A stretch of DNA of 64,000 nt, taken from Aquimarina brevivitae (GTDB taxonomy: Bacteria; Bacteroidota; Bacteroidia; Flavobacteriales; Flavobacteriaceae). Positions 46,001-56,200 of this stretch are shown here, piece after piece. Each line of letters opens with the position of its first letter. Position 1 is the first letter of the stretch. Made by a program: the position numbers and the translations under genes. The notes beneath the pieces were generated by a model. That model made no database searches. It was not told the DNA's origin and was given only the letters and a program-made list of their open reading frames with translations. The stretch spans positions 186,001 to 250,000 of the forward strand of contig NZ_SGXE01000001.1 in the NCBI RefSeq assembly GCF_004216895.1, given 5' to 3'.

Positions 46001-47861
46001 GGCTTTTGGATCGCATTTTAAATTTGATACCGGGGATATGACCTTTTTAGTGTTCTACGCACGATTCCAGGCGGGTTTTGGGTTTGATATTATGGTCAAA
46101 GACTATGGAGATACCATCTGTAGAGGCAGCGGTCAGATCGGTGTCAATGGATGGTATGCCAATGGACAGGCCTATGTGTACCTACAAGGAAAGCTAGGTA
46201 TCCGTATTAAAATCTTCGGCAAACGAAAAAACATTCCAATCATTGAGGCAGGTGCAGCAGCATTGGTACAAGCTAAACTGCCAAATCCCGTATGGCTAAG
46301 AGGTTATTTAGGCGGTTCCTATAATCTGTTAGGAGGATTGATTAAAGGTAGATTTAGATTTGAATTACAGTTTGGTGAAGAATGCGACGTCATCAGCGGA
46401 GGGTCACCAATTGGAGGCCTTAAAATTATAGCGGATATCAAACCTAGAGATAACACCACAGATATAGATGTATTTGCGGTGCCTCAAGTAGCTTTTAATA
46501 TGCAGGTAGGAGAAGTAATTCGCCTCGAAGATGATAACGGGAATGTTAAAAATTACCGCTTTCATTTAGATGAATTTTACCTTAAAGATGATACCGGCCA
46601 AAATATCCCCGGCGAAATTTCTTGGAATAGCAGTAATGATGTGTTAAGTTATACATCTTCAGAAATATTACCTCCTCAAAAAACACTGAAGTTATACGTT
46701 TCCGTGACTTTTGAAGAAAAAGTAAACGGTATTTGGGCCGCTATTAAAGAAGACGGTGAAGCTGTTAAAGAAATAGAAGAACGCACCTTTACCACAGGCA
46801 CAGCCCCAGATTATATTCCTGAGACGAATATTGCCTATTGCTATCCGGTCATTGATCAACAGTATTTCTTTCCGAAAGAGTATCAAAATGCGTATATAAA
46901 GCTAAAAAGAGGACAGTCCTATTTATTTAATCTGGAAGAAGGCTGGTCACAAAAGGCATTTTTCGCAGACGACTTTGATATGGCAGTTGAGTCTTCTTTA
47001 TCCTATAACGCTGGTGAAAAGAAAGTAACTATTCCGTTGCCAGTACTTAGCAATAACCAAGATTACAAGATACAGTTACTAACCCTCCCACCAGGTGCAG
47101 CAGTTAGTACCACCAGTGCATCCTACGCTGCTACGGATCTAGGGGATGGAGAAAACACCATCGAAATGAAATCGGTAAGTATTGAAGGGTTAACGACCAA
47201 TCCAGAAACTATAGAAATGCTTATGTACGACTTTGCAACTAGTACGCATAACACGTTTAAAGAAAAAATGGAGAACAAGCGCTTGACCGCTCCTTTGCGA
47301 GAGATTATTTATGCAGATGTGCACAAGCTCAAAGCGGTGGTGGGACAAAGTGAAGCTTTCGACATACCCGAACTACTGGGTACGGAATACACAGCAGGTA
47401 CACCGTTGATTGCAGTAGAAGCAACGCTACAAGATAATTACTATACAAACGAAATTTATCCATTGATTTATAAAAATTATCCATTGAAACCGCAGTTTAC
47501 AGTAGATAGAAATGTTAGTGAGCTGGGCATACCACCAAAACGAGGTATGGATCAATTAACCTGGTACCAAACCTATCTCGAAGTGAACCCTGAGAGCGCT
47601 TATCTAAAAGAACGCTTGCCACACACCTATAATTTACCGATCTATTATAAATCAGATTTTATAGATATACAGTACAAGGTGGTTAATGCATATTTAAATA
47701 ATCCTGAGGCATACCAAAACGAAATTGCACAGTACAATTACATAATCAATGGAGTATTTCCGTATATCAAATCTGGTGATTATAAGGCCAAATATACGTA
47801 TCAGCTACCTGGAGGTATAACAGGTACTAGTGCTACATTTAACTATGTGAATCCTGATTAG
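43071..47861 (+). CDS. Giant exported protein of unknown function
   Basis: 1596 residues with a signal peptide (MKNHYLLILTLFLSLLSFA). After a helical, Lys/Ala-rich segment (to about residue 120) the protein is predominantly beta: many strand-turn repeats with Gly/Asp turns (FPATISNIGIRAQDNVAALD, LSLEGELNN-like strands, TGLSITGFGGGAYYRMKKEG). A Ser/Pro run (PPSPPPPAQ) splits two halves near residue 945. No catalytic motif, no T9SS sorting domain and no membrane anchor are seen. I do not recognise the family. The GC content is back to the level of the toxin's N-terminal half, so I take it as a fixed part of the locus, perhaps a scaffold or carrier. Confidence 0.8.
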   Translation: MKNHYLLILTLFLSLLSFAATDTEKDKKATAKETATAPIAPPVAISRSFASLDTKIEKDLKQLVNKARQQDFKADELYTRFGMNPTQDSLRGKAQEVILELERENKFLESLTGYLTGDTPITLPIGIKKEIGSTQFIMGVSQIKLGKEYSELEIFVRLKLPQIDETGKQRELFFGASRVKLSHKGGLFGDADLVLLGDVPIPFQGKEVLMILKGGFDLDTGDLDKKTYVTIDCDGFKELGLAVDVEFSRNKLLPVKADNTIDNSTIPNTNIPVKVTTSFQVTASDWNDILVEVSLPRFQVPKLKKTIFELNTAIFDFSDIRNSPNMEWPSPDYQQTYLIEGEEDLWRGVYVESLTVVLPEEFSKKGSNERITFGAEKMLIDNNGVSGTFKGENILPINQGTADGWQFSVDRFEVSFIAGNLTSAGFGGALVLPITTETVSAIQTETYLDEEGNEQTRLVPQEGITAPKVLVYNALIDPVNDEYVLNASPADAIAFDIFKAKATLTENSFVEFRVSEGKFRPKAMLHGNMAIKGSNDGSNSTTATADFEGITFENFQLQTVSPIIQIGRADYTGDVKVANFPATISNIGIRAQDNVAALDFTLAINLMDSGGFSGETSLSIEGELNNGEGYEKWKFKRIKLRRVEIAADIGFQIEGYVEFREDDPVYGDGFAGAVKATFKGGIAVNLSATFGKTDFRYWYVDGMVEGLDIAVPTGLSITGFGGGAYYRMKKEGFSSNLDNGASGANYVPDRDTNLGVKAMMLFSVTGGQSMVNGGFGFEMAFNGSGGINRVSLYGEGHMMQEPEWTDASDEISANFQGIVEKEAQMSPAVQNQLKETNLIEASKAIYPATMQGQKGLNAYVAIEFDFVKDTFHGTFELYIDILGGLFKGVGDGGRAGWAVVHFGPGEWYIHVGTPTDPIGLKMGIGSIAIQSESYFMMGDYMPPSPPPPAQVADILGLDLRELDYMRDENALKGGRGLAFGSHFKFDTGDMTFLVFYARFQAGFGFDIMVKDYGDTICRGSGQIGVNGWYANGQAYVYLQGKLGIRIKIFGKRKNIPIIEAGAAALVQAKLPNPVWLRGYLGGSYNLLGGLIKGRFRFELQFGEECDVISGGSPIGGLKIIADIKPRDNTTDIDVFAVPQVAFNMQVGEVIRLEDDNGNVKNYRFHLDEFYLKDDTGQNIPGEISWNSSNDVLSYTSSEILPPQKTLKLYVSVTFEEKVNGIWAAIKEDGEAVKEIEERTFTTGTAPDYIPETNIAYCYPVIDQQYFFPKEYQNAYIKLKRGQSYLFNLEEGWSQKAFFADDFDMAVESSLSYNAGEKKVTIPLPVLSNNQDYKIQLLTLPPGAAVSTTSASYAATDLGDGENTIEMKSVSIEGLTTNPETIEMLMYDFATSTHNTFKEKMENKRLTAPLREIIYADVHKLKAVVGQSEAFDIPELLGTEYTAGTPLIAVEATLQDNYYTNEIYPLIYKNYPLKPQFTVDRNVSELGIPPKRGMDQLTWYQTYLEVNPESAYLKERLPHTYNLPIYYKSDFIDIQYKVVNAYLNNPEAYQNEIAQYNYIINGVFPYIKSGDYKAKYTYQLPGGITGTSATFNYVNPD

Positions 47862-48018
47862 ACTAGGTAATAAGATATAATTGAGGAAATGAAAGCTACA
47901 ATTGTGAAAAATATAATATTAAATATTAAGAAAAAAAATTCCCTCCTAAGGTGGATAGAGATCAGGGGTATCGCATTTAAAATTATTGATATCATTTTTA
48001 TGCATAATACCCCTCCAA

Positions 48019-48067
48019 CCTCCCCTGAAGGGGAGGCTTCTAACCCCTTCCTTCGAAGGAAGGGGTT
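48019..48067. repeat. Double palindromic REP-like element at the 5' end of the FN3 gene
   Basis: Two hairpins in tandem: CCTCCCCT / AGGGGAGG (48019-48036, 2-base loop) and a perfect 26-base palindrome at 48042-48067 whose half is AACCCCTTCCTTC. Flanking C- and G-runs (CCCCTCC before, GGGGATGG after) extend the symmetry. The first core matches the element at 37741. It lies between the previous stop and the signal peptide of the next gene, whose likely ATG (48072) begins five bases after it. Confidence 0.7.
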
Positions 48068-48071
48068 GGGG

Positions 48072-50210
48072 ATGGATGTTTTACAAGCAATTCTATACTT
48101 TAAATTTTTTAAATACAACTGCCTTAGACCAAGGGGGTGTAGTAATCTCAAATCAATTGTACTTTTAGTGCTAATTCTATCTTTTTATTCAAAAGCAGGT
48201 AACGCACAGTCTACAGAAGAACTCCCAGAGATCAAAGTAATTGCCCGAGCGCAGGAAGATCAAATTCTATTGCGTTGGTCACTAAACACACCCATCTCCT
48301 GGAAAAAAGGTAATCGCTACGGGTACACCTTGGAGCGCTATACCATTTCCAGAGATCGACAAACCTTAGCACAACCCGAAAAAGTCATTATAGGCCAACG
48401 CTTTATGCCGGCTCCTATGATGGAATGGGAAATGTTGGCTGAAGAAAGTGATCAGGGAGCTATCATGGCTCAAGCACTATGGGGAGAAAGTTTTGTTGTG
48501 GAAGGTGGTGGTGGTTTGGCTTCCGTTATCAATAGAGCGGAAGAACAACAACAACGTTTTGCCTTTGCTTTATATGCGGCAGATCAAAATTTTCACATTG
48601 CCCAAAAGGCTGGCTTAGGGTATGTGGATACGACTGTACAACCGAATGAAAAATATTTGTATAAAGTAGTCGCCAACATTCCTGAAACCGAACTCAAAAC
48701 CAAGGAAGGAGGGGTCTATATCGGAATTATGGATTATGAACCCTTACCCGAACCTGTTGACTTTGTTGGTGTATTTCAGGATCAAAGTACCTTGTTAAGC
48801 TGGAATTCTAAAATTCTAAAAAACACTTACAATGCCTATAGTATCGAACGCTCAGAAGATGGCAGCAATTTCAGAAAGCTAAGTAGTGTTCCCTATGCGA
48901 CCCTAACCCGAGCACAAGAAAAAGAAGCTGCAAGGACTTTATACATCGATTCCATTGCCAATAGTCAAAATTATTATTACAGAATTAAAGGGATCACCTC
49001 TTTTGGGGAAACTGGACCTGCTTCAGCAATAGTAACCGGAACAGGCAAATCGGTATTGAAATATGTACCACATTTGATTTCTAAAAAACTGTTATCCCAA
49101 GATGAAGTGGAATTGATTTGGGAATTCCCAGAACAGGGCACGCCAGAAATTACAGGGTTTAGCTTAAAGCGAGCCAACACTGCCCAAGGAGTTTATATGC
49201 CGGTGGTAACTAACATCCCTCCTACCGCCAGAAGGATACGATATGACAAATTACGCGCTTCGAATTATTTTAAAATCACGGCAATAGGTAAAGAAAATAA
49301 CCAACGTGATTCCTTTTCGATGTTGGTACAACCGATAGATTCTATTCCGCCGAAACAACCAGAAGGTTTAACAGGAACTGTGGATAGTACTGGTGTGGTA
49401 CAATTGCAATGGACACCGAATACCGAAGAGGATATTCAGGGGTATCGTATTTATCGTGGTAATCGCAAAAATGAAGAATACTCACAGTTAACCGAAGCTC
49501 CCTATACCCAAACCAAATTTACCGATACGGTGCCTATTGCCAATATGGGTAGTAAAGTATACTATCAACTCATTGCCGTAGACAGAAGGTATAATATGTC
49601 CAAGCCTTCTGCAATTTTAGAACTCACCAAACCGGATGTGGTACCCCCAACAATGCCAGTGTTTACCTCCTATGCTATAGTAAAGGGTCATGTGCAACTA
49701 GAGTGGGCCAATAGTTCAAGTGTTGATGTGGAAGGACATTATATATATCGCAAAGGAGAAAAAGATGCCAATTGGAATTTGGTACATCAAAGTCCAAAAT
49801 CAAAAAACAGCAGCTATACCGACAAAAATGTAGAAGCAGGAAACTATTACAACTATACCGTCATTGCCAGAGATGAAAGCGGATTAGAGTCAGCACCCGC
49901 ACCGCCAGTATCGGTTATTATTCCAAAGAGTGGTTTACGAGAAGGGGTTAAAGGATTTTATGCCAATGTGAATCAATATGAAAAAACCATTGTTTTGAGC
50001 TGGCGTTTTAAAGGCATTGATATTTCAGGATTTGAATTGTACAGAGCGGTGGATGATAAACCGTCTACCTTGTACAAAGTACTACCGCCCCAAACCCAAC
50101 TATTTACCGACACCAAACTCACCATTAATACAACCTACAAATATATCATCAGAGTAGTGTATAACGACGGAAGCTATTCTGAGTATAGTAGTACTAAAGT
50201 AACCTATTGA
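48072..50210 (+). CDS. Exported multi-domain fibronectin type III protein
   Basis: 712 residues from the ATG at 48072. A longer frame opens at 47889, but its first 61 codons run through the palindromic repeat, so they are probably not native. Even from 48072 about 28 residues precede the signal-peptide core (LKSIVLLVLILSFYSKAGNA). Several FN3 domains follow (near residues 200, 290, 395 and 495 onward), shown by LLSWNSKILKNTYNAYSIER, VQLQWTPNTEEDIQGYRIYR and VQLEWANSSSVDVEGHYIYR, with YYYRI-type closing strands. No enzyme motif and no sorting domain are seen. It ends two bases before the SprB-like gene. A structural, surface-display role is likely but inferred. Confidence 0.82.
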   Translation: MDVLQAILYFKFFKYNCLRPRGCSNLKSIVLLVLILSFYSKAGNAQSTEELPEIKVIARAQEDQILLRWSLNTPISWKKGNRYGYTLERYTISRDRQTLAQPEKVIIGQRFMPAPMMEWEMLAEESDQGAIMAQALWGESFVVEGGGGLASVINRAEEQQQRFAFALYAADQNFHIAQKAGLGYVDTTVQPNEKYLYKVVANIPETELKTKEGGVYIGIMDYEPLPEPVDFVGVFQDQSTLLSWNSKILKNTYNAYSIERSEDGSNFRKLSSVPYATLTRAQEKEAARTLYIDSIANSQNYYYRIKGITSFGETGPASAIVTGTGKSVLKYVPHLISKKLLSQDEVELIWEFPEQGTPEITGFSLKRANTAQGVYMPVVTNIPPTARRIRYDKLRASNYFKITAIGKENNQRDSFSMLVQPIDSIPPKQPEGLTGTVDSTGVVQLQWTPNTEEDIQGYRIYRGNRKNEEYSQLTEAPYTQTKFTDTVPIANMGSKVYYQLIAVDRRYNMSKPSAILELTKPDVVPPTMPVFTSYAIVKGHVQLEWANSSSVDVEGHYIYRKGEKDANWNLVHQSPKSKNSSYTDKNVEAGNYYNYTVIARDESGLESAPAPPVSVIIPKSGLREGVKGFYANVNQYEKTIVLSWRFKGIDISGFELYRAVDDKPSTLYKVLPPQTQLFTDTKLTINTTYKYIIRVVYNDGSYSEYSSTKVTY

Positions 50211-50211
50211 T

Positions 50212-53200
50212 ATGAAGAAGAGAATTGTTTTAACTTTAATAATATTTTCAATTTGTAGCTTAATTATAAAAGCTCAGGTTAGATATAAAGTAGAATATGA
50301 TATGACTATAGAAGTCACTCAAGGAGGAACAACTTTTGCCACTGCAGATTGGTACTTGAGACTTCAAACTCCTTCAAACATTAGTGCTACTGTTTTAGCT
50401 ACTTCTACTCCCAATGGAATCCCTAGAAATTATACGAAAGATGAAGTTTTTCTTCTTCCTGAAAGAGCTGATAATTTAGAAAGTTTTATAGGTCAGGACT
50501 TTTACCCTAGTGGTTCTGGGTGTAACAATCAGGGAACTTATAATATTAATTTTGACACCTATAACTGTTTTCCCTATGAGCAGCTTTCATTTACCTGTTT
50601 TAGATTTGTTGATACCCCAAGGTTTCGCCTATATGAGTTAGAATCAGTTAAGTCCATAAACAATTATTCTACTACTAATAATTTAATACCAGTTTGTGAA
50701 GGTAAAAAAGTTAGAATGAGTAGTAATTGTGTAATTGATCCTTTTTACGCTCTAGAATATGACTTAGATGGAGATCTAATTTACGAAGGGACTTTGCTTT
50801 CTTACGGCCAACATCCCTATGAAACTCAAATTAACCTGTCTGATTTTCCCGGTTTAGTATTAGGACAAAATTTTAGGATTAGATATCGACATACCAATAA
50901 TGCCAGCAACAATGAATATTCTGAGGCATTAACATACAGGTTTATCAATTGTTCTCCTGGTCTTGATGCCAATCCTCCACAAACTATTGAAACTAAATGT
51001 TTTGATAGTAATGATGGTAGTTTTATACTGGACTTTGACAGACCTCTTGATAGTGGAGAAACACTTTCTCCTGAACTATGGAAATTAGAAGCTGGAAATC
51101 AGTGGATACAGCAAACCGATGATAATGGTATTTTTCCAATATTACCAAATGATCTCAATAGTGAAGATCAATATCCATGGCCTTATGATTTATCACCTGG
51201 ACAGTATCGCATAAGATATCAATCTTTCTTTGAGGGCTCTCAAGTCGGTTCTGAGGCGCCATTTTATTTCTTCGAAATCAATGCTCCTGTCCCCGTTGAG
51301 TTTACCGTTTCTAAAAACGATATCTCCTGTGCTTCGGGTCAGGGTACCAGTAACAATGGAAGCATTACCATAAATGCTGCAGGAGGTACCGGGTCGTATC
51401 AATATCATATTAATAGCGGTAGTTGGACTTCCTTTTCTGGCAACCCTACTACCTTATCCCGAGGTGCAGGTACATATACCATAGAAGTTCGAGACACCAA
51501 TTTCTGTCAAGGCACATCTTCAGGCAACACAAGCGTTGCTATAGATATTACACAACCATCCCCAATCGTTATTTCAGGGACCACACAGGACGCTACCTTT
51601 GGTCCAGGGAATAATGGAAGTATAAACATCACTGCTTCAGGTGGAAATACAGGAGGCTATACCTATAATTGGACAGGGCCTTCTTCCTATACATCTACAA
51701 ATCAAGATATAAACGGACTAGCACCAGGTAGTTATACTGTTACGGTAACGGATACAAAAGGATGCTCCGTTTCCAGAAGTTTTACGGTAGGGCGCTATGA
51801 GTTTACCGCGGTTAATGTAGCTAATCTCAGTTGTGGTAACAATACAACCACTGATGATGATGGAAGTATTTCAGCCAGAGTACAGGGTGGAACTGCCAAT
51901 TACCGCTATGACTTGTTAAAAAGAAATACTTCCAATACATACGTCTCTACCGGAGATGCACTGACCTTAGCAAATGGCCAAACCTATACCGTCAATAATT
52001 TATCGGTGGGATTGTATCGCATCAGTGTTACAGATAATGGAGGTAGCGGTAGCACCATAATTACAGACAGAACCATAACGGCTCCAGCGGTATTTGATTT
52101 TTCAACGGTGGGTACAGATGTGAGCTGTAATGGAGGTAATAATGGTAGTATCGCATTAACTATTGCTGGAGGTACTGCTCCGTATACCACCTCCTGGACA
52201 GGACCCAATAGTTTTACATCAACTAGTGAAGATCTTAGCGAGCTCTCTGCCGGAGCATATACCCTTACACTAACCGATAGTCGAGGATGTACTCCTGTCA
52301 GTACTTCTTCTACTGTAGTTATTAACGAACCTCCAACACCTGTGAGTATTACTGTCCTTAGCTTTTTTAGCCCCTCTGCCGGTAATACTAATGGTAGTAT
52401 TAGCGTGGAAGCACAGGGAGGTACAGGATCTTATTCATACTCCTGGAACACCGGACAAAATACCGCAGCCATATCAGGGCTTGCTGATGGTACCTATACG
52501 GTAACCGCAACCGATAGCCAGGGATGTACCGCTACTGAATCCATAACGCTTCAGGAACTCTCGGTAACTGTCTCTGTAAGTCCGGGTGAAGAGGTCCGTT
52601 GTAATCAAGACCTTGGAGGCCTTACAGCAAATGCAGTAGGTGGGGATGGACAGTATACTTATGCCTGGTATAATCAAAATGATCCCGCTACTATAATTGG
52701 CAATAACGCTACCATTATTGGGCTATCCGATGGTGTATATTATGTAACCCTACGAGATACTAACGGAACAGGAAATACAGTCACCTCTGCAACCTTTACC
52801 ATTGCTTCGCCTCCATTGTTGAGTATCAGCAATGTCACAACTACCAATATAAATTGTTTTGGGGGTAATGACGGAACCATCGTTATTAATGCTACAGGTG
52901 GTAGCGGAACTCTGTCCTATTCTATTAATAACGGAGCTTCTTATCAAACTAATAATGCATTCAATGGCCTTGGAGAGGCTACCTATCAAATTGTTGTTAG
53001 CGATGCTAATGGGTGTACTACTAATATGCAATCAGAAACGATCACAGGACCTACTACTGCTATTGAAATTACAGGAATAACCAGTGACGTCACTATCTTT
53101 GGTCAAAATACTGGTGCTGTAGATATCACTGTTAGTGGAGGCAACGGAGGATATACCTATAGCTGGTCTGGACCTAATGGGTTTACGGCTACTACTGAAG

Positions 53201-56200
53201 ATATAAGCAATATCCCTGCAGGTACCTATACCCTAACGGTACAGGATGGTGGTTATGGTAGTACAACGGATAATACCGGATGTACGCTTAGCCGTTCCTT
53301 TACTATTACAGAACCTGATCTTTTAACGGTTACATTGGATTATGAAACCGCTGCTACGGATTTAAAATGTAACGGTGATGACAATGCTAGACTGCTGGCT
53401 ACCGTTACAGGTGGAACTACTCCCTACACTTATCAATGGTTTAAAAAAGATGAAACCGATGTTTTTGTAGCGCTGAGTGATACCTCTCAGCTACTTATCG
53501 GAGCCGATGCCGGTGAATATCGTGTCGATATTACCGATACCGCTGGGGCTACCGCCTCCGCACTCTTTGAAGTGGTGCAACCGGATCCATTAGCCATCTC
53601 TTTTACTCAAACAAATATCAACTGTTTTGGAGAAGCTACAGGAGCTATTGACATAACCATAACCGGGGGAACTGCGCCTTACACCTACCTATGGTCTAAC
53701 GGATCAACTACTGAAGATATTAGTGGACTGGTTGAAGATAATTACAGCGTTACCATCACCGATGCTAATGATTGTACCCTAACCTCTGATCCTATTGAAC
53801 TGACACAACCTTTTGAATCTATATCCATAGCTGATAGTATAATTACCAACCTTAGTGGTTTTGAAACAGCCAATGGCGCAATAGCCATCACTGCTGCTGG
53901 AGGTACGCCTCCATATACCTACCAATGGCGAGTAGTAGGTGATCCTACGGTAATTGGTACAACTGCCAGCATCAATAACTTACAAGCAGGTTTCTATGAA
54001 CTTACCATCATTGATGACAATGGATGTAGCTACATAGATAGCTTTGAGGTCACTCAACCTGAGTTATTGGAAATAACCAACATACAACAAGACACTACGA
54101 TTCTTTGTTATGGAGACCAAACTATAACCTTAAGCGGAACTGCAACCGGTGGAGTGCCACCTTATACTTATCAATGGATTAATACCAATGATACTACTAC
54201 CACACTTTCTACGACAATTACGGTTTCTAATTTAGGTAGTGGCACGTACACATTTACCGTTTCAGATGTTAATGGAAATGAAGCTTCTAGTAATTATACC
54301 ATTGCAGAGCCACCCTTGCTACAAGCCTCGTTTTTGTCTTCTGATGTTTCGTGCAATGCGGGTGATGATGGTAGTATTGACGTAACGGTTAGTGGTGGAG
54401 TAGCTCCGTATTCATTTTTCTGGAGTAATGGTGCTAATACAGAAGATGTATTTGGACTTTCTGCTGGAACCTACGATCTAACCATTAGAGATGGCAATCT
54501 GTGCCAAACTAATCTTACAATTAACATCACAGAACCAGCAGCTCAGTTAAGTATTGCTTCAGCTTCTATTATCGATGCTACTGGCAATGGACTCACCAAT
54601 GGTAGTATAACCGTAAATGCCGAAGGAGGCACCCCTCCATACAGCTATGCTTGGACAAATGACGCTAACATTCCTATAGGCACCAATATGAATACGCTAA
54701 ATAATATTGGTGCAGGAGAGTACTTCTTAACGCTTCTGGATACTAATGGTTGTGGACTTGGACCTCTTGCATATGTAATAGATCAACCGGATCCTCTGTT
54801 CGTAACAATCACTGAAAGCTCTATTCTTTGTTTCGGTGAAAATGGTGAACTCACTGCTAATGCACTGGGTGGTGTTTCCCCATATACCTATAGATGGTTT
54901 GATTCCGAAAATAACCTAATTAGCGATACCAATACTAGCGGAGCTATACCTACAGGAATATACCGGGTAGAAGTGATGGATACAAATAACAATCAAACCG
55001 ACGCAAACAATATCAACCTTATTCAACCAAATCTCTTAGAGATTACCAACATCAATGTAATTGATGTTGGATGTTTTAACGGTACAGATGGTAGTATTGA
55101 AGTTACCGTAGTTGGAGGTACTGGTAATTATACCTATCAATGGAGTATCTTGGGAGCTACCACAAATACAATTTCTGGAATAACCGCAGGTGACTATGAG
55201 GTTACGGTTACTGATGAAAATAATTGCTCAGTGACCAGCGATACCATAACGGTACTACAACCTGACACTTATGAAATCAACAATGTCGCTATTGTACGTC
55301 CTTCAGCAACAGGTGCTACGGATGGTTCTATAGCCATTTCTATCTTAGGCGGCATTTCTCCATATACCTATCAGTGGACAGATGATACCGGTACCATAGT
55401 AAGCTTAGAGTCAAATAGCAATACCCAAACAAGCACATTGACCAATCAGCCAGAAGGAGCTTATAGTATTGAAGTAACAGATGCCGAAGGATGCATCATT
55501 AATGATACCTATAACCTTGCCAATCCAGGTGAATTATTAGTAGGCATTACCCAAACTCAACAAATTAGTTGTTTTGGAGGTAGCGATGGAATTTTAGAAG
55601 TCATTACTACAGGTGGAGTAGGTGGAAATACCTATCAATGGTTTGATGCAGCCACAGATATACAAATAGGAAATACTAACACTTTAAATGGAATTACGGT
55701 AGGCTCCTATTATATCATAGTAAGTAATGCTGAGGGAATCTCTGAACGCAGTGCAGTATTCACAGTAACTCAACCACTCCCAATTACTGGAGATCTTGCT
55801 GGTTATGATCCAAATTGTTTTGGAGAAACCAATGGAAGTATTATCATTAGCGCTTCAGGAGGTAGTGGAAACTACTTCTATCGATACCGATTGAGCAATG
55901 AATCATACAGCAACTGGATTCCTTTTAGTAATGGATCTACAACACAAATTACTAATCTAACTGATGGATTATATCAGGTGCAATTACAAGACACTAATGG
56001 ATGCTTCTATGAAAATAATGGAAATATAGGTATTTTAGCTTTACAATTGAACCAGCCTGATCCATTGATTATAAGTTCCTCCGAAGTAAATAATCCCACA
56101 GGGTTTGAACTAACAAATGGAAGTATAATAACATCGGTAACAGGAGGAACACCACCCTATACGTATCAGTGGTCGGATAGTAATGGAAGTTTAAATGAAA

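Noticed and set aside
47858..48151. Minus-strand open frame across the palindromic element
   Set aside because: Palindromic DNA gives open frames on both strands; the product has no coherent domain and lies opposite the FN3 gene start.
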